NCBI GenBank assembly: GCA_012728775.1
Contig: JAAYEN010000162.1
Location: 1 to 5,587 of the forward strand
Reading direction: 5' to 3'
Source: Tissierellia bacterium
GTDB taxonomy: Bacteria > Bacillota_A > Clostridia > Tissierellales > Peptoniphilaceae
DNA length: 5,587 nucleotides
Within the stretch, counting starts at the first letter, position 1; every line of letters begins with the position of its first letter. Made by a program: the position numbers and the translations under genes. Positions 1 to 5,488 of the stretch are shown in pieces. The notes under the pieces are model-generated. The model was not told the origin of the DNA. It did no database searches and was given only the letters and a program-made list of their open reading frames with translations.

Positions 1-2200
1 ATATAAACTTGAAGAAGGGGAATACACTGTAAAGGTAAGCGCCGATGGATATGTGGCTAATTCAGTTGATTTCAGCGTAGGCGAAAGTCAACCTACTACA
101 ATTACTGTAGAATTACGTGAAAAAACTTTTGGTGATTCAGTAGATGAAATCATAAAAGCTACTACACCAGTTATGATAAAAAATCCTTCAACTAGTACTG
201 GATTAAACTATTTAGAAGCTCTAGCATTAAATAAATCAGGTGAGCCTGTTGAGAATTTTAAAGAAAAAATAGGAATATACCCAGATTATGTAACTCAAAA
301 TATTCCGAAAAATGTCATTTCAGTAGTGGCAGTAGAAGGTGATCCAAGTAACTATAATGATACTAATCATTTAACTAAATTGCCTAAATCAGTAAATGCA
401 TTATCAGGAATGAGCGTTGAGGAAACAGTAATTAATTTAATTGCCATGGATAAGGCAGGAATAAAATATGACGAAACGGCTGCAATGAACTTATTGCTTG
501 GGAAACTTACTGTTGAAGGCGATAAGGCGCTAGTTATCAATGTTGAAGATGACGGCTGGGGATATGAAGAAGAAACTAGAGATACAAATGAAACTGCATG
601 GGCATTAATTGGACTTGCTAAATATAAAGATAATTCAGCTACACAAGATAAAATTGCAAAAGCTAAAAACTATCTTAAAGGTCAGATTCAAGATAATGGT
701 AATGCTTTAAGAGAATGGGTTGGATATCCTAAAAAAGATATACAAACAACAGCTCTTATAGCCCAAGCAGCTGTAAGATTGGGCGAAGATCCTACAGATT
801 GGACAAATTCAAATGGAAAGAGTTTAATAGATGGCATAGTTGCAGGATATCAAGGAGATGGTGTATTTAAAACACCTGATGGAATGACAAGCAACTTAGA
901 TAGACCGCATGCTTTTGCAGCCTTAGTAGATTATAGAAATAAAGAATCTATGTTTGGACCTTCTATTGAAGCACCAACACCAGTAGACAAAACAGACTTA
1001 GAAAAAGCAATAACAAATGCAGAAGCAGTAGAACAAGTGCCAACATCCACAGATGGAAAAGACATCGACAAGGATAAGACATGGACAACTGCAGAAGAAT
1101 TAAAAGCATTTGAAGACGCAATAAAAGCAGCAAAAGATGTAAACACAAAAGAAGATGCAACACAAGAAGAAGTAGATGCAGCAGTAACAGCATTAAACGA
1201 TGCAGTAGAAGCGTATAACAACGCTAAAAAAGCTGGAACAAAAGAAGAATCTTCAGAAGTAAACAAAGAAGCACTTCAGAACTTAGTTGATAAAGCAAAA
1301 GAGAAAAAAGAAAAAGATTATACAAAAGAAACTTGGAAATCCCTTGAAGAAGCACTAGAAAAAGCTAAGGAAATATTAGCTAAAGAAGATGCCACACAAG
1401 AAGAAGTAAACAGTGCAAAAACAAAACTCGAAAAAGCTTTGAGAAACTTGAAAAAACCAGCTCAACCAGAGCCAGAACCAAAAGTTGATAAAGACCCATT
1501 GGATAAACTCATAGCAGAAGCAGAAAAGATAGACACAAGCCCATATACAAAAGAAAGCAAAGAGAAACTATCATCAGCACTGGTAAAAGCTAAAGAAGTA
1601 ATGAGAGATCCAAAATCAACTCATAACCAAGTAGATCAGGAAATAGAAAATCTACAAAAAGCAATCCAAAACCTAGAAAGATTGCCAGAAGAACTAAAAC
1701 CGGATTATTACAATCCAGCGCTTTTAGATTTCATCTTTGCCCCAAGTAACACACCTACAAAGCCATTAGAAACAAGATTAGTAGAACAAACAATAAAATA
1801 TGTCATAGGAAATAAAAATTATGAAAAGACAGTGGACGGAGTTACACAAGAACTAACAATGGACGTAGCACCATATATAAAGAATGATAGAACAATGGTG
1901 CCACTAAGATATGTAGGCGAAGCACTAGGCTATGAAGTATTCTGGGAAGAAGAAACTAGAACAGCTATCTTGAAAAACAAAGATACCGAAATACAAATTC
2001 AGATAGACTCAGACAAATTCACAGTAAACGGAGTAGAACACGAATTCGATTCCCGCCCAGAGATAGTAGAAGGCAGAACAATGCTCTCAATCTCCAATAT
2101 AGGAAGAGCATTAGGAATGGAAGAAGGCAAAGACATCTTTTGGAATGGAGAAACAAGAGAGGTTACAATAATTAAAAACGTTACTATAACTATTAAGTAA
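1..2200 (+). CDS. Large surface/secreted protein, 5' partial: PEGA-like end, prenyltransferase-like toroid, three FIVAR repeats, C-terminal CuAO-N-like domain
   Basis: The reading frame is open from base 2, so the gene starts upstream. The GTG at 53 lies inside the beta-sandwich domain, has no ribosome binding site, and is not the start. Of 732 visible residues, about 1-40 (EGEYTVKVSADGY...) resemble the end of a PEGA / carboxypeptidase-regulatory-like domain. Residues about 55-320 look like an alpha-toroid prenyltransferase / terpenoid-cyclase-like domain (DGWGYEEE from 184, then DTNETAWALIGLAKY, and a late GDGVF); no DxDD cyclase motif is seen, so catalysis is unlikely. Three Lys/Glu-rich helical FIVAR modules follow (about 328-412, 420-487, 498-563), with a Pro-rich linker (PAQPEPEP) before the third. 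Residues about 597-732 match the copper amine oxidase N-terminal-like family, with RTMVPLR (630-636) and RTMLSIS (692-698) marking two sub-repeats. No LPXTG or C-terminal membrane helix is seen, so any wall attachment must be non-covalent or N-terminal. An adhesin-like or cell-wall role is inferred from domain types; the ligand is unknown. Confidence 0.85.
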   Translation, partial: YKLEEGEYTVKVSADGYVANSVDFSVGESQPTTITVELREKTFGDSVDEIIKATTPVMIKNPSTSTGLNYLEALALNKSGEPVENFKEKIGIYPDYVTQNIPKNVISVVAVEGDPSNYNDTNHLTKLPKSVNALSGMSVEETVINLIAMDKAGIKYDETAAMNLLLGKLTVEGDKALVINVEDDGWGYEEETRDTNETAWALIGLAKYKDNSATQDKIAKAKNYLKGQIQDNGNALREWVGYPKKDIQTTALIAQAAVRLGEDPTDWTNSNGKSLIDGIVAGYQGDGVFKTPDGMTSNLDRPHAFAALVDYRNKESMFGPSIEAPTPVDKTDLEKAITNAEAVEQVPTSTDGKDIDKDKTWTTAEELKAFEDAIKAAKDVNTKEDATQEEVDAAVTALNDAVEAYNNAKKAGTKEESSEVNKEALQNLVDKAKEKKEKDYTKETWKSLEEALEKAKEILAKEDATQEEVNSAKTKLEKALRNLKKPAQPEPEPKVDKDPLDKLIAEAEKIDTSPYTKESKEKLSSALVKAKEVMRDPKSTHNQVDQEIENLQKAIQNLERLPEELKPDYYNPALLDFIFAPSNTPTKPLETRLVEQTIKYVIGNKNYEKTVDGVTQELTMDVAPYIKNDRTMVPLRYVGEALGYEVFWEEETRTAILKNKDTEIQIQIDSDKFTVNGVEHEFDSRPEIVEGRTMLSISNIGRALGMEEGKDIFWNGETREVTIIKNVTITIK
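1148..1174 (+). repeat. 27-nt direct repeat, copy 1 (FIVAR module 1)
   Basis: It encodes KEDATQEEV and differs from the copy at 1382-1408 at one base only, a silent third position (gca versus gcc). The near identity at the DNA level, while flanking parts of the modules have diverged, suggests a recent duplication or gene conversion between FIVAR modules. Confidence 0.8.
1382..1408 (+). repeat. 27-nt direct repeat, copy 2 (FIVAR module 2)
   Basis: Second copy of the KEDATQEEV-coding segment, in the same reading frame and 234 nt (78 codons) downstream of the first. 26 of 27 bases match. The third FIVAR module has no equivalent copy; it reads PKSTHNQV at this place. Confidence 0.8.
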
Positions 2201-2208
2201 CATTTAGA

Positions 2209-2235
2209 GTAGGGAGGGATAAACATCCTCCCTAC
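2209..2235 (+). terminator. Stem-loop after the surface protein gene, possible terminator
   Basis: A perfect 9-bp stem pairs GTAGGGAGG (2209-2217) with CCTCCCTAC (2227-2235). It can extend by two A-T pairs past one bulged G at 2218, leaving a four-base AAAC loop. It begins 8 nt after the stop codon, which suits transcript termination or 3' end protection. The following sequence (TTCAAAATAAAAA) is A-rich rather than T-rich, so it is not a classical intrinsic terminator on the + strand. Confidence 0.5.
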
Positions 2236-2360
2236 TTCAAAATAAAAATTACAAAAATGAAAGTCTGTTTGTAAATACAATTAACAGAGGGATTTTTAAA
2301 ATGGAACAACAAATCAAATAAAAAACATCTCATATTTTGATATTAAAAGGAATTTTATCT

Positions 2361-2368
2361 GGAAAGGA
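2361..2368 (+). promoter_or_regulatory. Ribosome binding site of the SseB-family gene
   Basis: GGAAAGGA lies 5 nt before the ATG at 2374. It supports this start; the next in-frame ATG is far inside the conserved domain. Confidence 0.75.
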
Positions 2369-2373
2369 ATATT

Positions 2374-3072
2374 ATGGAAAAAGAATTTTTAGATGCGTGG
2401 AATTTGCAAAAAACTGAGCCTACGGAAGAAAATATTGTTAGCTTTTATAAATTATTGGAAGTTATTCCTTTGTTTTTGCCTACTCAAAAAAACGATCAGG
2501 TTTTATCTGTTGTAGGGAAAAATGGGGAACAGTATCTTCCTGTATTGACTAGTGATGATAAAAAGACTCCTGAAGATATTGGAATAGGCGGGCTTATAGA
2601 AACTACTTTTCCTGTTATTAAGCATATGGTGTTGAAACCTAAGTCTTTGATCGATGGAATCCTCATAAATCCTTTAGATGAAGGGATATTGATGACTGGG
2701 GAACATATTAACAAAATGGATAGTCTTTTGATGGGAATGAGTTTGAATAGAACGACTGGTTTAGATAAGGGGATAGAGTTGAAAGTGCCTAAAAAAATAG
2801 AACCTCCTTTGAGAAAGCACATTATAAATTTCTGTAATCAAAATTTCAATATTCATCAAATTAATTATTATATGACTAGAAGGAATTCAAAAGAAAATTT
2901 CCATAAGACGTTTTTTCTCAGGTTTGATGGCAGGGATATAGATTTATTCCCTAAATTCGCCAATGTTTTGCGTATTTTTATGTTGCCTGGAGAGAACTTT
3001 GAGCTTATGAAAGTAGGCGAGGAGTTGGATAATTTTCCTCACTTGAAAGAAACTTTGATTTTCAAAAAATAA
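2374..3072 (+). CDS. sseB: SseB-family protein
   Basis: The 232-residue protein has the two-part build of the SseB family. The N-terminal domain (about 1-125) shows a helical start with alternating acidic residues (FLDAWNLQKTEPTEENIVSFY), then YLPVLTS (54-60) and the DGILINPLDEGILM segment (94-107), which is the family's most recognisable stretch. Residues about 135-228 match the SseB C-terminal domain: a charged start (KVPKKIEPPLRKHI), a central alpha/beta part, and a closing MLPGENFELMKVGEEL segment. No signal peptide or membrane helix is seen, so it should be cytoplasmic. The E. coli founder was named for a serine-sensitivity phenotype; the molecular function of the family is not settled, and homologues are also found near secretion and toxin-immunity genes. 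Here it is a single gene with its own ribosome binding site, 173 nt after the surface protein gene, ending 22 nt before a strong terminator. No toxin-like neighbour is visible. Family assignment is fairly sure; function is not. Confidence 0.75.
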   Translation: MEKEFLDAWNLQKTEPTEENIVSFYKLLEVIPLFLPTQKNDQVLSVVGKNGEQYLPVLTSDDKKTPEDIGIGGLIETTFPVIKHMVLKPKSLIDGILINPLDEGILMTGEHINKMDSLLMGMSLNRTTGLDKGIELKVPKKIEPPLRKHIINFCNQNFNIHQINYYMTRRNSKENFHKTFFLRFDGRDIDLFPKFANVLRIFMLPGENFELMKVGEELDNFPHLKETLIFKK

Positions 3073-3094
3073 GTGGGTATGATATTAAAGCTTT

Positions 3095-3126
3095 AAAAAA
3101 TCCAGGCAATTTTACCTGGATTTTTT
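3095..3126. terminator. Bidirectional rho-independent terminator between convergent genes
   Basis: A run of six A (3095-3100) is followed by TCCAGG (3101-3106), an 8-nt loop (CAATTTTA), CCTGGA (3115-3120) and a run of seven T (3121-3127). The A and T runs pair as well, giving a 12-bp stem. On the + strand the T run serves the SseB-family gene; read on the - strand the A run becomes a T run and serves the rubredoxin/por operon, whose last stop codon is at 3161-3163. This is a textbook shared terminator between converging transcripts. Confidence 0.9.
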
Positions 3127-3160
3127 TATTTAAGGGTTTATTTATACTAAAATAGTTTGT

Positions 3161-3343
3161 TTATGGTCTTGGTGCGTATTCTAAATCTTCTACCATAAAG
3201 TGATTTTTCTTTGCGCCACACATTGGGCAAACCCAATCTTCTGGCAGTTCTTCGAAGGGAGTTCCTGGTGCTATTTTAGCCACTTTGTCTCCTACTTCTG
3301 GGTCGTACACATATCCACATGGTTTACATACGTATTTTGTCAT
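3161..3343 (-). CDS. rub: Rubredoxin
   Basis: A 60-residue mononuclear iron electron carrier of the cytoplasm. The four iron-ligand cysteines are present in the classical layout: C6-x-x-C9-G near the start and C39-P-M-C42-G near the end, separated by 29 residues. Other family residues are the aromatic set Y4, Y11, Y13, F30, W37 and F49, and the [15 protein letters not shown] segment. It runs several residues past the usual 52-54 of simple rubredoxins, ending in an acidic and Pro-containing tail ([10 protein letters not shown]). The start is fixed by a perfect ribosome binding site. It is the last gene of the por operon, 15 nt after the beta-subunit stop, followed by the shared terminator. The position suggests it takes electrons from the oxidoreductase or serves oxygen/peroxide defence with partners elsewhere; rubredoxin is reported to accept electrons from pyruvate:ferredoxin oxidoreductase in Chlorobium tepidum. 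Identity is certain; the partner is inference. Confidence 0.97.
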   Translation of the reverse strand: MTKYVCKPCGYVYDPEVGDKVAKIAPGTPFEELPEDWVCPMCGAKKNHFMVEDLEYAPRP

Positions 3344-3348
3344 CTTTA

Positions 3349-3355
3349 TCCTCCT
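3349..3355 (-). promoter_or_regulatory. Ribosome binding site of rubredoxin
   Basis: On the - strand this reads AGGAGGA, 5 nt before the ATG at 3343. It lies within the 15-nt gap after the beta-subunit stop (3359-3361), so rubredoxin has its own strong translation start inside the shared transcript. There is no room for a separate promoter in this gap. Confidence 0.85.
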
Positions 3356-3358
3356 GGA

Positions 3359-4297
3359 TTAGTCTATTTCATTACACATTCTAAGTAGATCTTCCCATTC
3401 TTTGTCTACTTGTGCTTGAATTTGTGCGATAATTTCTGTTTTTTCAGGTCTAAATAAATGTCTAAATCTGCCTTGTGGTCTTAGGAATTCTTCAATTGGT
3501 AGCTTATCTTTTGGCTTATAAGTTAATCTCCAAACTCCGTCTTCAACTTCAAATAGTGGCCAGAAGCATGTTTCGACTGCTAACTTACACATTTCCATCA
3601 AGAACTCTGAAGAATATCTCCATCCTCTTGGGCAAGGTGCTAACACGTTCATAAATGCTGGTCCTTCTTTATGAAGAGCTTTGTCAGCTTTTTCGTGCAT
3701 ATCTTTGAAGTTTTTGAATAGTGTAGTTTGTGCTACGTATGGAATATTGTGTGCTACCATAACTTTAGTTAAATCTTTTTTAAATTGATCTTTACCTAAT
3801 GATTCTGCACCTACTGGCGTAGTTGTAGTATCAGCGAATTTAGGAGTAGCTGAAGATCTTTGGATACCTGTATTCATGTAAGCGCCATTATCGTAGCAAA
3901 CATAAACCATGTCGTGTCCTCTTTCCATAGCTCCTGAAAGGGATTGGAATCCGATATCGTAAGTTCCGCCATCTCCACCGAAAGTTATAAATTTATAGTC
4001 TTTTTCTATTTGTCCTTTTTTCTTCTTTGCTTTGTAAGCTGCTTCTACTCCAGATATTGTAGCAGATGCGTTTTCAAATGCACTGTGGATGAAAGAATCT
4101 TCCCAAGTTGTATATGGATACATAAATGTAGAAACTTCTAGACATCCTGTAGCACAACCGATTACTGCTTTTTCTTCAACATCAAGTGCTCTTAAAATAG
4201 TTCTAATTACTGGAGGTGCTCCGCAACCTTCACACATTCTGTGTCCGCCTGCAAACCTCTCAGGTTTTTGCATTTCTTCTTTATATTTGTAAGCCAT
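3359..4297 (-). CDS. porB: 2-oxoacid:ferredoxin oxidoreductase, beta subunit (TPP-binding; probably pyruvate)
   Basis: This 312-residue subunit carries the thiamine diphosphate site and one 4Fe-4S cluster of a multi-subunit pyruvate-type oxidoreductase, which converts a 2-oxoacid and CoA to acyl-CoA, CO2 and reduced carrier. The start region has HRMCEGCGAP (C22, C25) and GCATGCLE (C48, C52). A further cysteine follows in LAPCPRGW (C222). By family pattern C22, C25, one of C48/C52, and C222 ligate the cluster. The TPP/Mg motif is GGDGGTYDIG (107-116) followed by DNGAYMNTGIQRS (136-148), matching the GDG...N rule. Length fits the 290-330 typical of separate PorB chains. The start ATG overlaps the alpha-subunit stop by one base (TAATG), indicating translational coupling, and has an AGAGGAG site ahead of it. 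The complex is cytoplasmic. Pyruvate is favoured by overall resemblance to PorB, but 2-oxoisovalerate or a related 2-oxoacid cannot be excluded from sequence alone. Confidence 0.92.
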   Translation of the reverse strand: MAYKYKEEMQKPERFAGGHRMCEGCGAPPVIRTILRALDVEEKAVIGCATGCLEVSTFMYPYTTWEDSFIHSAFENASATISGVEAAYKAKKKKGQIEKDYKFITFGGDGGTYDIGFQSLSGAMERGHDMVYVCYDNGAYMNTGIQRSSATPKFADTTTTPVGAESLGKDQFKKDLTKVMVAHNIPYVAQTTLFKNFKDMHEKADKALHKEGPAFMNVLAPCPRGWRYSSEFLMEMCKLAVETCFWPLFEVEDGVWRLTYKPKDKLPIEEFLRPQGRFRHLFRPEKTEIIAQIQAQVDKEWEDLLRMCNEID

Positions 4298-5487
4298 TAT
4301 ATATCTTCTCCTCTAAGTCCTAAATATCTGTATTTATCTCCAGCATCATTAGAGTTTTTAATTTTTTCTAGTTCATTAAATACTTCTTCTATATTTTCCA
4401 CACGGACGTCTCTTCCACCTATACCGTAGATATAATTAATAGCTAATGGTTTTTCATTTAGTGGATAAAGTGCTGCCATTACTTCTGGATAAACAGGTCC
4501 ACCTTGGGAACTAAAGCTATCAGCTCTATCCATAACTGCAAGAGCTTTTACATTCTTCAAAGCTTCTCTGATTTCGTCAGCAGGGAAAGGTCTGAAAACT
4601 CTAAGTTTTAATAATCCAGCTTTAATTCCTTTTTCACGAAGATTGTCTATAGCGTCTTTTGAAGTTCCAGCTGCAGAGTTCATGATTACTATTGCGATTT
4701 CTGCATCATCTAATTTATATTCTTCAAATAGTCCGTATTTTCTTCCGGAAATTTTTTCAAATTCAGCAGCTACGTCTAATATTACTTTCTTAGCATTTTT
4801 CATAGCTTCAGATTGTTGTTTTTTGTGTTCCATATAGTAGTGTTGTGTATCGTAAGGACCTACAGATAGGGAATGTTCTTCATTTAGTAGTGAGTATTTT
4901 GGTTCATAAACTCCTACGAATTCTTTAACTAATTCGTCTTCAATTAAGTTTAAGTTCTCAACAGCGTGAGATGTAATAAAACCATCTTGGCAAGTCATAA
5001 CTGGTAGCATTACGTCTGGATGTTCAGCTATTCTAATGGATTGAATATAGTTGTCATAAGCTTCTTGTCCATTTTCTGAATAAAGTTGAATCCAGCCTGA
5101 ATCTCTAGCTCCCATACTGTCTGAGTGGTCAGCGTTGATATTAATAGGTCCGGATAAAGCTCTGTTTACAACTGTAAGTGTAACAGGAAGTCTTTTGGAT
5201 GCTGCAAGATAAAGTGCTTCCCACATAAATGCCAATCCTGCAGAGCTAGTAGCAGTAACTGATCTAGCACCTGCTGCACATGAACCTATTGCAGCACTCA
5301 TAGCACTGTGCTCACTTTCTACAGCTACAAATTCTGTGTCGATTTCTCCATTTGCTACATATGTAGATACGAATTGAGGTATCTCAGTGGATGGAGTTAT
5401 TGGGAAAGCTGGCATTACATCTGGATTTATTTGTTTAATAGCAATTGAAACTGCTTCATTACCTGATAATCTTTCTCTAATTGTCAT
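4297..5487 (-). CDS. porA: 2-oxoacid:ferredoxin oxidoreductase, alpha subunit (probably pyruvate)
   Basis: The 396-residue alpha chain supplies the pyrimidine-binding half of the TPP site and the CoA-side domain. Domain I (about 1-240) has FPITPSTEI (28-36), whose Thr31 fits the substrate-contacting Thr of pyruvate:ferredoxin oxidoreductases. VESEHSA follows (56-62; an acidic residue here should activate TPP), then ATSSAGLAFM (79-88), and NRALSGPININADHSD (108-123), where Arg109 aligns by eye with the carboxylate-binding Arg of single-chain enzymes. ARDSGWIQLY (127-136) continues the signature. Domain II (about 260-370) has GLLKLRVFRPFP (291-302), MDRADSFSSQGGP (319-331) and GIGGRDV (355-361), typical of the transketolase-C-like part. 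Length fits PorA (about 390-400). It starts 1 nt after the delta-subunit stop, with a strong ribosome binding site inside that gene. The DHSD and RDSGW stretches favour PorA over VorA; substrate remains inference. Confidence 0.92.
   Translation of the reverse strand: MTIRERLSGNEAVSIAIKQINPDVMPAFPITPSTEIPQFVSTYVANGEIDTEFVAVESEHSAMSAAIGSCAAGARSVTATSSAGLAFMWEALYLAASKRLPVTLTVVNRALSGPININADHSDSMGARDSGWIQLYSENGQEAYDNYIQSIRIAEHPDVMLPVMTCQDGFITSHAVENLNLIEDELVKEFVGVYEPKYSLLNEEHSLSVGPYDTQHYYMEHKKQQSEAMKNAKKVILDVAAEFEKISGRKYGLFEEYKLDDAEIAIVIMNSAAGTSKDAIDNLREKGIKAGLLKLRVFRPFPADEIREALKNVKALAVMDRADSFSSQGGPVYPEVMAALYPLNEKPLAINYIYGIGGRDVRVENIEEVFNELEKIKNSNDAGDKYRYLGLRGEDI
4308..4314 (-). promoter_or_regulatory. 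Ribosome binding site of the beta subunit, inside the alpha-subunit gene
   Basis: On the - strand this reads AGAGGAG, 10 nt ahead of the ATG at 4297 (the run extends as AGAGGAGAAG). It lies in the last codons of the alpha gene (encoding RGED) and, with the TAATG junction, supports coupled translation of the two subunits. Confidence 0.75.
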
Positions 5488-5488
5488 A

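Larger units (their letters stand above)
983..1690 (+). repeat. Array of three FIVAR modules within the surface protein
   Basis: Three consecutive helical modules of roughly 65-85 codons share the pattern L-x-x-hydrophobic-x-x-A (LEKAI, LQNLV, LDKLI), a YTKE or TWTTAEE turn, a second helix (LEEALEKAKE, LSSALVKAKE, FEDAIKAAKD), a short acidic/Thr loop (KEDATQEEV in the first two, PKSTHNQV in the third) and a closing helix (AVTALNDAVE, AKTKLEKALRNL, IENLQKAIQNL). The first module has a longer loop (VPTSTDGKDIDKDK). FIVAR modules commonly form stalks or ligand-binding rods in Gram-positive surface proteins; the role here is inferred. Confidence 0.8.

Noticed and set aside
931..1266. Minus-strand Ser/Ala/Phe-rich reading frame of 111 codons, and the overlapping Leu-rich one at 963-1193
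   Set aside because: Both are mirror images of the Lys/Glu/Ala-rich, T-poor FIVAR coding strand. They have low-complexity composition and no ribosome binding site; they arise from the base bias of the real gene.
1148..1408. CRISPR-like repeat pair
   Set aside because: There are only two copies, in frame within coding modules, and no regular spacer structure; it is a protein-module repeat.
53..2200. GTG at 53 as the start of the surface protein gene
   Set aside because: The frame is open back to base 2, the residues before it (EGEYTVKVSADGY) form a continuous beta-sandwich pattern with those after it, and there is no suitable ribosome binding site. The gene simply runs off the left edge.
1999..2280. 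Minus-strand frame of 93 codons across the end of the surface protein gene
   Set aside because: It overlaps the well-supported CuAO-like domain, contains no recognisable domain, and runs through the stem-loop.
2269..2300. Possible promoter (TTGTAA with downstream TTTAAA) ahead of the SseB-family gene
   Set aside because: Spacing is about 20 bases and the -10 match is weak; in DNA this AT-rich such matches are expected by chance. A promoter is likely in this gap but I cannot place it.
2496..2822. Minus-strand frame inside the SseB-family gene
   Set aside because: It is fully within a gene with clear family motifs on the other strand and has no motif of its own.
3944..4429. Several plus-strand frames of 62-67 codons opposite the beta and alpha subunit genes
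   Set aside because: They are antisense shadows of conserved enzyme genes with no ribosome binding site or known motif.
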